47,959 nt of DNA from Candidatus Chisholmbacteria bacterium RIFCSPLOWO2_01_FULL_49_14 (GCA_001816915.1 MHCL01000007.1:35746-83704); one strand, 5' to 3'. Positions 25,688 to 34,351 are shown, counted from the first letter of the stretch. The notes: generated from the sequence alone by a model not told the origin. Numbers and translations: made by a program.

Positions 25688-27693
25688 ACTTGTTAATGGA
25701 TATGCACAGTGAGGCTCAACACCAAGCCAATAGTAATCTCTCACACTCGAGGCCAACGCTGAACCCGGATGGGGGGGAAGCAGAGCCAGTTATTCCCGAG
25801 AAGGGGATCGAGGCCAATGGACCAGCGATGAAGAAGACATGGATCAAAAGAATCTTCAATAAACGAACGGCAGCGGCACTGGGTATAATCCTGGCTGTCA
25901 TCGTGGTGGCCGGAGGAATTGCCCTGTTGCAGGCCCGCTCCGTCATTGAGGCGGCAAAACAAACCGCCCAAGCGGCAAGAAGCGCCTATGATGCCGGGAA
26001 AAATCAGGATCTGGTCGCCGCCGGCCAGCAGCTGACCAGCGTCAAGGAGAATCTCACTGAAACGCAGAAGAGATTCCAAAAACTCAAGTGGACCGCATGG
26101 ATTCCGATTGCGGGAAGATACTGGAAGGACGGAGATCACGGTTTGAAAGCGGCGCAATCGGCAGTCGAAGCGGCGAGTATTTTAGTTGCTGCAGTAGAAC
26201 CGTACGCCGACGTCTTGGGATTTCAGGGACAGGGGAGCTTTCTGGGGGGGACTGCCGAGGATAGAATCGTCAAAGTCGTAGAAACACTCGATAAAGTGGC
26301 GCCGCAGCTTGACCAAGTCGCCGAGAAATTGGAGATTGTGGTGAGTGAACTGGGAGCGATTGACGCCAAACGCTATGCATTTACGATCGAAGGCATGAGG
26401 GTTGACGAATCCATTCGCACCGGACAAGCGTTGAGTCAGGATGCGTTATTCGCAACGACCCGCGCCAGACCGGCAATCGAGAACCTCCCCAGAGTTTTGG
26501 GAATTGACGGAGAACGGAAATATATGGTGCTCTTCCAAAATGACGCGGAATTGCGCTCTACCGGAGGGTTCATGACTGCCTTTGCCATCCTGCGGGTGGA
26601 AAAAGGTAAGGTCTTCCAGGAAAAAAGCCAAGATATTTACGATCTTGATGAAAAATTTAACTCAAAGCTTCCGGCCCCTGATATCATTCGCACGTATCTC
26701 CCGCTTGTCTACCGTTTTAACTTACGCGACATGAACATCTCGCCCGACTTTAAAGTCTCCATGGATGAGTTTTCAAAGAATTATGAAAGCATCAGGGGAG
26801 AGCCAAAGATCAACGGAATCATTGCCGTGGACACGCAGGTGCTCAAAGACATTGTTGAGGTATTGGGCCCGATCGAGGTCCCGGGGTACGGGACCTATTC
26901 AGCGGAAAACGACCCCCGGTGTGATTGCCCGCAGATTATCTATGAACTGGAGGCCTTGGCGGATCGGCCGCAGGCAACTCTGCGTGAAAACCGAAAAGGT
27001 ATATTGGCACCCATGCTGCAAACCATCCTCTTGAAGTCCTACGGGGCTCCCAAGCAGGTATGGCCCGCTCTCTTTGAGACGATCATCCAAAATGTCCAGG
27101 AAAAGCACGTGCTCTTCTATTTCTTTGCCGAGGCAGAGCAGAATGCGGCAGAGCAGATTAATGTGGCCGGACGCATCCAAGAATATGATGCCGACTATTT
27201 CCACCTCAACGACACCAATTTCGCCGGAGCCAAATCGAACATGTTCACGACTCAGGAAGTCGAGCAGGCATACGAAATTGCAGATGATGGAACGATTACC
27301 AAAACCGTTACTGTAAAGTACCAGAACCCCTTTCCGCCGAGTAATTGCAATTTGGAGGCGGGAGAACTTTGTTTGAACGGAGTCCTGCGGGATTTCGTCA
27401 GAGTCTACGTTCCCAAGGGAAGCAAACTCCTCGAGTCATTGGGTTCCGAAGATGAGGTGCAGACTAAAGAGGATCTCGGCAAGACCGTTTTTGAGGCGTT
27501 TTTCACCTTGCGTCCCGAAGGCCAAGCCAAACTGATCTTTACCTATCAATTGCCGATGAAGGCACAAGATTCGATCGGACTCCTCATTCAAAAGCAGCCC
27601 GGCAAGCTGGGTGAGCACTACACGATCAACACCCCCGAGACCACGCAAGAATTGGACCTTTCCGGGGACAAAGAAATCTCCCTGGACCTCTGA
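25681..27693 (+). CDS. DUF4012 membrane-anchored protein
   Basis: A 670-residue protein: a hydrophilic N-terminus of about 60 residues, one membrane helix (about 64-84), an alanine-rich helical stretch (about 86-250), then the DUF4012 core with QNDAELRSTGGFM (286-298), its hallmark, and a long extracytoplasmic domain with two close cysteines (DPRCDCPQ, about 417-424). DUF4012 has no established function and is common next to surface-polysaccharide genes in Actinobacteria and candidate-phylum bacteria. Here it directly follows the initiating sugar-phosphate transferase, with start and stop overlapping. I chose ATG 25681 for that coupling; 25696 and 25702 are alternatives, and the frame upstream to 25504 lies inside the previous gene. 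A role in attaching or exporting the glycan is inference. Confidence 0.85.
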   Translation: MVDLLMDMHSEAQHQANSNLSHSRPTLNPDGGEAEPVIPEKGIEANGPAMKKTWIKRIFNKRTAAALGIILAVIVVAGGIALLQARSVIEAAKQTAQAARSAYDAGKNQDLVAAGQQLTSVKENLTETQKRFQKLKWTAWIPIAGRYWKDGDHGLKAAQSAVEAASILVAAVEPYADVLGFQGQGSFLGGTAEDRIVKVVETLDKVAPQLDQVAEKLEIVVSELGAIDAKRYAFTIEGMRVDESIRTGQALSQDALFATTRARPAIENLPRVLGIDGERKYMVLFQNDAELRSTGGFMTAFAILRVEKGKVFQEKSQDIYDLDEKFNSKLPAPDIIRTYLPLVYRFNLRDMNISPDFKVSMDEFSKNYESIRGEPKINGIIAVDTQVLKDIVEVLGPIEVPGYGTYSAENDPRCDCPQIIYELEALADRPQATLRENRKGILAPMLQTILLKSYGAPKQVWPALFETIIQNVQEKHVLFYFFAEAEQNAAEQINVAGRIQEYDADYFHLNDTNFAGAKSNMFTTQEVEQAYEIADDGTITKTVTVKYQNPFPPSNCNLEAGELCLNGVLRDFVRVYVPKGSKLLESLGSEDEVQTKEDLGKTVFEAFFTLRPEGQAKLIFTYQLPMKAQDSIGLLIQKQPGKLGEHYTINTPETTQELDLSGDKEISLDL

Positions 27694-27730
27694 TTCGATC
27701 CTCGCGTAATGCGACACACAACAAGGCGGT

Positions 27731-28276
27731 ATGCGGACACGAAGTTATAAAACGGAAGGCATCATTCTTCATCGGGTCAATCTGGGAGAAGCGGACAGGA
27801 TGCTCACCATCCTCACCAAGCACATGGGAAAGATGCGCTGTATTGCCAAAGGGGTGCGCAAACCAACCTCCAGAAAGTCCGCAAGCGTAGAGCTGTTTAA
27901 CCGGACCTCGCTATTTCTCATCAAAGGGCGCAACCTTGACCTACTCACCCAAAGCGAAACCATCGAAAACTTTCCGCAGCTGCGCACCAGCCTCAAAGCG
28001 GCGAAAGCCGCCTATCACGTGGCGGAGCTTGTCAGTCTCCTGACCGCGGAAAACCAAGAAAACGCAAAAGCCTACGCAAGCCTGTCCGTAATCCTGCGGA
28101 CCATCAACGACCAAGGGCACGCCACCCGTGGTCAGATTGCCGACTTCGAAAAGGAACTCCTCATAGAGTTGGGATTCGGCTCTCCCAAGCAAAAATCATA
28201 CGCGGCGCTCACCCAGTTCATTGAGTCAATCATCGAAAGGCGATTGAAATCGGTACAAATCTTTCGGGATGTCTAA
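27731..28276 (+). CDS. recO: DNA repair protein RecO (short form)
   Basis: A 181-residue protein whose N-terminal OB-fold region is typical of RecO: TEGIILHRVNLGEADRMLTIL (in two parts, about 8-28), GKMRCIAKGVRKPTSR (about 33-48), then FNRTSLFLIKGRNLDLLTQ. RecO loads RecA by annealing and clearing SSB-bound DNA. The usual length is about 240 residues; here the C-terminal part is short and has no CxxC zinc knuckle. No frameshift remnant follows the stop. AAGGCGG before the ATG fits as ribosome-binding site. Confidence 0.85.
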   Translation: MRTRSYKTEGIILHRVNLGEADRMLTILTKHMGKMRCIAKGVRKPTSRKSASVELFNRTSLFLIKGRNLDLLTQSETIENFPQLRTSLKAAKAAYHVAELVSLLTAENQENAKAYASLSVILRTINDQGHATRGQIADFEKELLIELGFGSPKQKSYAALTQFIESIIERRLKSVQIFRDV

Positions 28277-28353
28277 GCAGTCATTCGGGATTCCTTAAAA
28301 ACGCCAACCAACCTATTCTCTGATTTCCCCGTTGGCTATGATAGGATAAAACT

Positions 28354-29718
28354 ATGGGAAATCTCATGGATGAGGTGACCGCACTTGCAAAAAGAAGGGG
28401 GTTCGTTTTTCCCGGATCGGAAATCTACGGGGGTCTCGCCAACACCTATGACTACGGACCGCTCGGGAGCGAACTTTTGAAGAACCTGCGCGACTGGTGG
28501 TGGCAGCGTTTTGTAACCCAACGGCCGGAAATCTACGGACTCGAGACCTCGATCATTATGAACCCCAAGGTATGGGAGGCAAGCGGCCACACCCGCTCCT
28601 TCACCGACGCCCTGATCGATTGCCGCAAGTGTCAGACACGGACTCGGGCGGATCACCTGATTGAAGAGGGAATCAAGGGCGCGAAAGTCGAGGGGAAAAC
28701 GCTTGAAGAACTCGAAACGCTCATTCAGACGAACAGGCTTACTTGTCCGAATTGCGGTGCCTTTGACTGGACAAAGCCGAGGGAATTTAACCTCTTGTTC
28801 GAAACGCACATCGGTATCGTCCCGGAAAGCCAGTCCAAAGCCTACCTGCGCGGTGAAACCGCCCAAGGAATGTTCGTGGACTTCAAACAGGTCGTCGACA
28901 CCATGCGGCCGACGCTACCTTTCGGCATCGCCCAATCGGGAAAAGCGTTCAGAAATGAAGTCACCAAAGGCAAATTCACTTTTCGCACTCTCGAATTTGA
29001 CCTGGCGGAGTTTGAATATTTTATTCGTCAGTCGGAATGGGAAAAGTGGTTTGAATATTGGAAAGAGGAAGTTGAGCGCTGGGCGACCGATCTGGGCATT
29101 GACAAGAAAAAGCTGCGCTGGCGGGCGCACGGGAAGGAAGAACTCTCGCATTACTCATTGAGGACAGAAGACTTGGAGTACGAATACCCGTTCGGCTTCA
29201 AGGAATGGTGCGCGGTCGCCTACAGGACCGATTATGATTTGAAAAACCACATGCAGCACTCGGGAGAGGATTTGCGCTACAAAGATCCGAACTCCGGTGA
29301 ACTCTTCATCCCGCATGTCATCGAACCCACCTTCGGACTTTCAAGGAGCATCGTGACGCTCTTGGTCGACGGCTTCCACAAAGAAAAGGAACGGGTGAAT
29401 TTAAGACTTCACCCGCGGTTGGCGCCGATCAAGGTCGCGGTCTTTCCGCTTTTGAGAAATAAAGAGAACATCGTTGCCAAAGCCCGGTCCGTTTTTGATC
29501 ACCTAAAGAAAAATCAGGCCGCGGTTTGGGATGACCGGGGAAACATCGGAAAACGCTATTACTCACAGGATGAGATCGGCACCCCCTACTGCGTCACCAT
29601 TGACTTTAAAACCTTGGATGACGATACTGTTACGGTGCGCGATCGGGACACGATGCAACAGGACTGTGTAACGATCGGCAAATTACAATCCTATTTTCAT
29701 GAAAAATTTGCGCGGTAA
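28354..29718 (+). CDS. glyS: Glycyl-tRNA synthetase (homodimeric class II type)
   Basis: A 454-residue synthetase of the alpha-2 type. The N-terminus has AKRRGFVFPGSEIYGGLANTYDYGPLG (in two parts, about 10-36); later come the zinc-like CRKCQT and CPNCGA pairs (about 90-95 and 130-135), GETAQGMFVDF (about 168-178) of motif 2, and EPTFGLSRSIVTLL (about 327-340) of motif 3. A C-terminal anticodon-binding domain starts near 360. It charges tRNA-Gly. It stands between recO and an unrecognised gene that overlaps its last 20 bases. TATGAT (28337-28342) may be its -10 box. Confidence 0.95.
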   Translation: MGNLMDEVTALAKRRGFVFPGSEIYGGLANTYDYGPLGSELLKNLRDWWWQRFVTQRPEIYGLETSIIMNPKVWEASGHTRSFTDALIDCRKCQTRTRADHLIEEGIKGAKVEGKTLEELETLIQTNRLTCPNCGAFDWTKPREFNLLFETHIGIVPESQSKAYLRGETAQGMFVDFKQVVDTMRPTLPFGIAQSGKAFRNEVTKGKFTFRTLEFDLAEFEYFIRQSEWEKWFEYWKEEVERWATDLGIDKKKLRWRAHGKEELSHYSLRTEDLEYEYPFGFKEWCAVAYRTDYDLKNHMQHSGEDLRYKDPNSGELFIPHVIEPTFGLSRSIVTLLVDGFHKEKERVNLRLHPRLAPIKVAVFPLLRNKENIVAKARSVFDHLKKNQAAVWDDRGNIGKRYYSQDEIGTPYCVTIDFKTLDDDTVTVRDRDTMQQDCVTIGKLQSYFHEKFAR

Positions 29719-30532
29719 ACTGATTCCGGCAGGCGCAGTTTTGCTCCTCCTCGCATTGGGTTATTTCGGACTGAGGATACTCAAACCTTCGGACCAGGAC
29801 GCTGGTGACTCCAAGAATTCGCAGCAAAGAATTGAATCGGTAAATCTCCTGCCTGTCAAGGAGCGTCCCTTCACGACCATTATTCCCCGGGCAGACGGAA
29901 AGGAGATTACCATCGAAGTGAACCGCTTGAATGAAGCTAAAGAAGTGGAATATGAACTTGAATACCAAGCGGGAACGCTCCTTCAGGGCGCATTCGGAAA
30001 GATCGACTTTAGCAAAGAACTCCCTCCCGTTTCCAGGAATATCCTTTTGGGGTCATGCAGTGCCGGAGGAAAATGCAGTTATCACGAAAATGTCAACGGG
30101 GGGTCTCTTTTGCTCCGTTATCTAGACGGGCAGACGACAGCGCTCAAGGGTGAATGGAATTTTCAAAGAATGAGTCAGGAAGAAGGCAGATTCAGTTCAC
30201 GAGACGCGAAATTTACCTTTGATACCGGTGAGACCGGTTTGGGAGGCAGTACCGTTGTCGTAGTTGCCCAAACGATGGGATTGCCCGGTCCCGTGGACGG
30301 CGAAGTCATCGCAGGTCCCTACGGAGTTTTCCTTCCCAAAGGTGTTACTCTGCGTTCGACCGAGGTGAATCTGGAAATACGCCTCTCAAGCGAAGCTGGA
30401 AGTGCCAAACTCCTCGGTTGGACACAGGACGGCTGGAAAGAGTACGCAAGCCGCGTGAACGGCAAGTCTCTGAGTGCCATCGTTGACGCGGCAACCACGT
30501 TTGTCGCCGTTGCACCTCCCGAACAGTCATAA
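29699..30532 (+). CDS. Unrecognised membrane-anchored extracytoplasmic protein
   Basis: A 277-residue protein with a short basic N-terminus and one hydrophobic helix (about 10-27), probably an uncleaved anchor. The rest is predicted to be outside the cell and rich in short beta strands; it holds a cysteine pair (GSCSAGGKCSY, about 119-129) that could form a disulfide. I do not recognise the family. It starts inside the end of glyS, so it is likely co-expressed with it, and it ends 197 bases before mraZ. The GC content and codon use look like those of its neighbours. Confidence 0.6.
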   Translation: MKNLRGKLIPAGAVLLLLALGYFGLRILKPSDQDAGDSKNSQQRIESVNLLPVKERPFTTIIPRADGKEITIEVNRLNEAKEVEYELEYQAGTLLQGAFGKIDFSKELPPVSRNILLGSCSAGGKCSYHENVNGGSLLLRYLDGQTTALKGEWNFQRMSQEEGRFSSRDAKFTFDTGETGLGGSTVVVVAQTMGLPGPVDGEVIAGPYGVFLPKGVTLRSTEVNLEIRLSSEAGSAKLLGWTQDGWKEYASRVNGKSLSAIVDAATTFVAVAPPEQS

Positions 30533-30616
30533 TTCACGCCCCCTCGAAAGTCGCTCTATGTTTCTCCCTCTCTTCAAGTAATTTGGGTATCATTCGTTTC
30601 CTGTGAAAACTGGATC

Positions 30617-30646
30617 TTGACAAAGTAGATCAAAGTATTCTTGAAT
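30617..30646 (+). promoter_or_regulatory. Probable promoter of the mraZ operon
   Basis: TTGACA at 30617-30622 is a perfect -35 box. An 18-base spacer leads to TTGAAT (30641-30646), a weak -10. A TATAAA at 30680-30685 offers a second -10 for a downstream start. The 197-base gap 30533-30729 is the longest in the window and holds this promoter and the operator that follows; I see nothing else in it. Confidence 0.55.
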
Positions 30647-30670
30647 GGTACGTAGTGGTGATAAGTGGTG
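30646..30670 (+). promoter_or_regulatory. Probable MraZ operator: three TGGT(A/G) direct repeats with 10-bp period
   Basis: TGGTA at 30646, TGGTG at 30656 and TGGTG at 30666 are separated by exactly 5 bases each. In Escherichia coli MraZ binds TGGGN repeats spaced by 5 bases upstream of its own gene, so the geometry is the same and the unit differs in one base. The site overlaps the presumed -10 and start region, as expected for autorepression. Confidence 0.75.
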
Positions 30671-30729
30671 AATAAGCCTATAAATTAACAAATCATCTGA
30701 TCTACTGCCCGGATTAGAAAGTAAGATCA

Positions 30730-31161
30730 GTGTTCATAGGAATTTTTTATCACACGCTTGAACAAAAGGGCAGACTGGCGATACCGGTTGAGTTTCGCCG
30801 ACAACTTGACAAAGGAAGCGTCATAACGCGGGGCTTGGACGGCTGCTTATTCATATTTCCTTCCCAGCAATGGAAAAGACTCATGAAAAAGCTTCGCCAA
30901 AGCCCCCTGACGCAACGCAAGGCCCGGGACTTTCAGAGGCTCATGACCCATCAGGCGAGTGAGGTGGAATTTGACAGTCAAGGCAGAACGCTAATACCCG
31001 GCTATTTGCGGGAGTTCGCCGGATTAACCGGCAAAGTGGTGATCGCCGGATCGGCAACTAGAATTGAGATTTGGGATCAGGTGAAATATCACAAATACAT
31101 GCAAGGCATTGAGGAAGCAGGGGAACAAATAGCCGAAAGCTTGGCGGAGCAGGGAATTTAA
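30730..31161 (+). CDS. mraZ: Transcriptional regulator and division-cluster protein MraZ
   Basis: A 143-residue protein with two AbrB-like halves. MFIGIFYHTLEQKGRLAIPV (1-20) contains the DxKGR-type loop (here EQKGRL) of the first half; VEFDSQGRTLIPGYLREFAGL (in two parts, about 78-98) is the second. MraZ is a DNA-binding repressor of the dcw operon that forms rings. The start is a GTG with a weak ribosome-binding site, which may limit its level. Three TGGT repeats upstream (30646-30670) are its likely operator. Confidence 0.93.
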   Translation: MFIGIFYHTLEQKGRLAIPVEFRRQLDKGSVITRGLDGCLFIFPSQQWKRLMKKLRQSPLTQRKARDFQRLMTHQASEVEFDSQGRTLIPGYLREFAGLTGKVVIAGSATRIEIWDQVKYHKYMQGIEEAGEQIAESLAEQGI

Positions 31162-31188
31162 GACGAGGACAGAGAAGGGAGAGCATCC

Positions 31189-31332
31189 ATGACGATGATG
31201 AACGGCGAACGAATGCGGGAGAAATTGCAGGATCACCTGCGCCGGATACAGGTTCAGGAAGAGCAAGCACAGCTGCCGCAGGGTGAAGTGGTTCAGCTTG
31301 AGGTTAGCGATGACCAACCACGGAAGGAGTAA
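31189..31332 (+). CDS. Small charged ORF between mraZ and rsmH (47 residues)
   Basis: The frame starts at an ATG preceded by AGGGAGAG at good spacing and ends in a TAA inside rsmH, overlapping rsmH by 23 bases. The product is 47 residues, starts MTMMNGERMREKLQDHLRR, is helical and rich in Gln and Glu, and has no membrane segment. I do not recognise it. It fills the 148-base gap between mraZ and rsmH almost fully, and the overlap suggests translational coupling to rsmH. It may be a real small protein or a leader that delivers ribosomes to rsmH. Confidence 0.45.
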   Translation: MTMMNGERMREKLQDHLRRIQVQEEQAQLPQGEVVQLEVSDDQPRKE

Positions 31333-32266
31333 ACATATCTCGGTGCTCCTCAAAGAGGTCATCGAAGGATTGAGAATTGATGCAGGGAAGAAGTACATCG
31401 ATGCAACCGTTGGCGGCGCGGGACACGCGCGGGAAATAGTCAAGAAAGGAGGAATCCTCTTAGCCATCGATCGGGACCCGGAAGCAGTGAGGCGGGCAAA
31501 TCAGAAACTGAAGGGTATAGAGACTCACTTGGGTAAAGCCTACCCTGACAACGACAAGACTGTCGTTGTCCCGGCTCAATCGAGCCAGCCAAACTTCAAG
31601 TGCGTAGTCGCAAACTTCAGGGATCTCAAAGCCACCGCCGAAAAATACGGCTTCAGTCCTTCGTCGGGAATACTTTTTGATTTGGGGGTCTCATCCGACC
31701 AACTCTCGCAAGTTAAAAAGGGATTAAGCTTCATGACCGATGGTCCGCTTGATATGCGGCTTGACAGTACGCTGACAAGAACGGCTGCAGATATTATTAA
31801 TCAAAGCTCGGAGGATGAACTGTATGAAATTTTTACTCGATTTAGTCAGGAGGAGCTGGCTCGGCCATTTGCTGCAGCTATTATCCGCGCCCGTCGTCTA
31901 AAAAGCATCTTGACCACGCGGGAGCTGGTGCAAATCATCGAAGAGCGAAGCGGAGGCAGAATTGGCGCAATCCATCCGGCGACCAAAGTATTCCTGGCTT
32001 TGCGCATAGCGGTCAACCATGAACTTGAAAATCTGCAGGAGGGTATTGTCCAGGCCATCGATTTGCTTGAACCCAAAGGAAGGTTAGTGGTCATAAGCTT
32101 CCAGGAAACGGAAGACAGAATAGTCAAACGGATATTTAAAAAAAAGGAGAGCGAGGGGAGGCTGACGATTCTTTCCAAAAAACCGGTGCGGCCTTCGCAG
32201 ACTGAGATCAGGCAAAATCCGCGCGCCAGAAGCGCGAGAATGCGGCTTGTAGAACACATCTCATAA
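31310..32266 (+). CDS. rsmH: 16S rRNA (cytosine-1402-N4)-methyltransferase RsmH
   Basis: A 318-residue SAM-dependent methyltransferase formerly called MraW. It begins HISVLLKEVIEGL (9-21), has YIDATVGGAGHA (29-40) as the SAM-binding glycine-rich loop, AIDRDPEAV (52-60), FDLGVSSDQL (about 124-133) and the late DRIVKRIFKK motif. It methylates C1402 in the ribosomal P-site. An insertion after residue 75 carries a run of charged residues. I chose ATG 31310 with a GAGG site about 8 bases upstream; a longer frame to 31283 has no support. Confidence 0.93.
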   Translation: MTNHGRSKHISVLLKEVIEGLRIDAGKKYIDATVGGAGHAREIVKKGGILLAIDRDPEAVRRANQKLKGIETHLGKAYPDNDKTVVVPAQSSQPNFKCVVANFRDLKATAEKYGFSPSSGILFDLGVSSDQLSQVKKGLSFMTDGPLDMRLDSTLTRTAADIINQSSEDELYEIFTRFSQEELARPFAAAIIRARRLKSILTTRELVQIIEERSGGRIGAIHPATKVFLALRIAVNHELENLQEGIVQAIDLLEPKGRLVVISFQETEDRIVKRIFKKKESEGRLTILSKKPVRPSQTEIRQNPRARSARMRLVEHIS

Positions 32267-32282
32267 AAAAAGCGAAGACTCT

Positions 32283-32579
32283 ATGGAACCACAACGACAA
32301 AAACAGTATAAAAGATTGATCGGTTTATGCTCGGTCTGCATTGTCTTGCTCATCGCGGCAAACCTGGTGGTAGCCAATATCCTGGCAACCAGCGGCAATA
32401 CCTTAAACGACCTTGAACAACGGAAAACCAACCTCACCGGTCAAAACCTTGAGCTTCGCAGTGAAATCATCTCCCAAAGTGCGCTGCAAACCCTTGCTGT
32501 GAGGGCACAGCGCCTGGGATTTGTCTCTGCTTCAGAGACGCTCAATCTCTCAGCTCAACCCAATGTAGCCATGCGTTAA
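32283..32579 (+). CDS. ftsL: FtsL/DivIC-like division protein
   Basis: A 98-residue bitopic protein: a basic cytoplasmic N-terminus (about 1-11), one membrane helix (about 12-35) and a periplasmic coiled coil (about 37-75) with Leu and Asn in heptad positions, ending near a conserved-looking LGF. This is the layout of FtsL and DivIC, which join FtsB and FtsQ to activate FtsW/FtsI. The place between rsmH and ftsI is where ftsL lies in most dcw clusters. Sequence in this family is poorly conserved, so the name rests on layout and place. Confidence 0.75.
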   Translation: MEPQRQKQYKRLIGLCSVCIVLLIAANLVVANILATSGNTLNDLEQRKTNLTGQNLELRSEIISQSALQTLAVRAQRLGFVSASETLNLSAQPNVAMR

Positions 32580-32581
32580 CC

Positions 32582-34327
32582 ATGAGTAAACCAAGGTTAC
32601 GGCTCCTGTTTGCAGGCACACTCGTTGCACTGGCGATGATTGTACTGCGGCTTTTTTACTGGCAGGTGATTGCCGCGCCAGCCCTTCAGGAAGACGCCCG
32701 CAATCAGCATTTCGTGACCTTTGAAATACCGGCACAACGCGGTGAGATCCGCACCAGCGACGGCTTCCCGCTCGTTTCCAATAAAAAAACGTATCTTATC
32801 TTCGCCTATACGCCTGAGTTTGAGATGGGAAAATTGGATGTCGCGGCCAAAGTGATTCCGATCTTGTCCCCTTTACTGGCACAAGAAGCTTCTCCCGGCG
32901 CGCTAACCAATAAGGGAGAGGATGAGGAAAAAGCCCGACAAACACTCACCGAAAAAATACTGCGCGAAGATATCCTCTGGATTCCGCTGGTGCGCAATGC
33001 CAGTGAATCTCAGAAGGATGATATTCAAAAACTGGCCATCAAAGGTGTGGGCAACGAGTCTTCATACGGCAGGGAATATTCGGAAGCCTCCATGGCCGCG
33101 ACACTCTTGGGCTTCGTTGGCAATGACTCGGCCGGAAATCCGAAAGGATATTTCGGTCTCGAAGGCCATTATGATCTGGAATTGAAAGGCAGACCGGGAG
33201 TGGTGAGACAGGAAAAAGATGCCACAGGAAAGCCGATTCTCATCGGGAGCTATGATGAGGTCGAAAAGCGGGATGGAAGGGATCTTATTTTGAACATCGA
33301 CCGGGCTGTGCAAAAATTTTCCGAAGATGCACTGCAGGAAGCGCTAATTAAATACGGCGCCGTAAGCGGCGAGGTGGTGATCATGAATCCCAAAAGCGGT
33401 GAAGTCATCGCCATGGCATCTCTCCCGAGTTACGACCCGGCCCGTTTCCGACAATTCGATCAGAGCCAGTACAAAAATCCCGTGATTTCGGAAACCTATG
33501 AACCAGGTTCTACCTTTAAGGTGTTCGTGATGGCTGCGGCATTGGAGACGCAGGCTGTGACACCCGAAACCAAATGTACCCAGTGCGACGGCCCTTTGAA
33601 GATCGGAGGCTACACGATCAGAACCTGGAACAACGAATACTTTGGGGAACCGACCATGCGCGAGGTTATTGAGCACTCAGATAATACCGGCATGGTTTTT
33701 GTCGCGAGAAAACTCGGCATTACCAGCCTCTTGGATTTCTTGACCGCATTCGGGATCGGGGAGAAGACCGGCATTGACCTCGAGGAGGAATCTGCTCAGC
33801 CGATTCGCAAAGAGGAAGATTGGAAAGAAATCGATCTGGCAACGGCTTCCTTCGGTCAGGGCATTGCGGTCACTGCCATGCAGATGGTTCGTGCCGTATC
33901 GGCTATCGCCAATGACGGGGTACTCATGGTTCCCAGGGTGGTAAGGAGAGTTGAAGGAGAACAAACATTGGAGATCGAACCGCAAGTGTCACGGCGGGTC
34001 ATCTCACAGGAAACGGCGCACCAGATGACCGAAATGATGGTCAACGCGGTGGAAAATGGTGAGGCAAAATGGGCGAAGCCAAAAGGCATGACTGTCGCCG
34101 GAAAAACCGGGACGGCACAGATTCCGGTACAGGGCTACTATGATAATGAGAAGACGATTGCTAGTTTCGTCGGCTTCGCCCCCGCCGATAACCCCAAATT
34201 CGTGATGTTGGTGAAACTTCGCGAGCCGCAGACTTCGCCTTGGGGTTCTGAGACAGCCGCACCACTCTGGTTCTCGATTGCCAAGAGACTGTTTTATTAC
34301 TACAGCCTCCCCCTGGGAAACGAATAG
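32582..34327 (+). CDS. ftsI: Division-type penicillin-binding protein (FtsI/PBP2-like transpeptidase)
   Basis: A 581-residue class B penicillin-binding protein. One N-terminal membrane helix (about 8-30), a dimerisation domain with QRGEIRTSDGFPL (52-64), and the transpeptidase domain with all three active-site motifs: STFK with Ser310, SDN (366-368) and KTGT (508-511). It cross-links peptidoglycan at the division site. A CTQC pair (332-335) lies in the transpeptidase domain and is unusual. There is no C-terminal PASTA domain. It starts 2 bases after the ftsL stop. Confidence 0.93.
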   Translation: MSKPRLRLLFAGTLVALAMIVLRLFYWQVIAAPALQEDARNQHFVTFEIPAQRGEIRTSDGFPLVSNKKTYLIFAYTPEFEMGKLDVAAKVIPILSPLLAQEASPGALTNKGEDEEKARQTLTEKILREDILWIPLVRNASESQKDDIQKLAIKGVGNESSYGREYSEASMAATLLGFVGNDSAGNPKGYFGLEGHYDLELKGRPGVVRQEKDATGKPILIGSYDEVEKRDGRDLILNIDRAVQKFSEDALQEALIKYGAVSGEVVIMNPKSGEVIAMASLPSYDPARFRQFDQSQYKNPVISETYEPGSTFKVFVMAAALETQAVTPETKCTQCDGPLKIGGYTIRTWNNEYFGEPTMREVIEHSDNTGMVFVARKLGITSLLDFLTAFGIGEKTGIDLEEESAQPIRKEEDWKEIDLATASFGQGIAVTAMQMVRAVSAIANDGVLMVPRVVRRVEGEQTLEIEPQVSRRVISQETAHQMTEMMVNAVENGEAKWAKPKGMTVAGKTGTAQIPVQGYYDNEKTIASFVGFAPADNPKFVMLVKLREPQTSPWGSETAAPLWFSIAKRLFYYYSLPLGNE

Positions 34328-34351
34328 ATCGGGAGATTTCCATTGCTCCTG

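Noticed and set aside
28277-28353. tRNA or small RNA between recO and glyS
   Set aside because: The 77-base gap has no cloverleaf pairing or T-loop motif that I can see.
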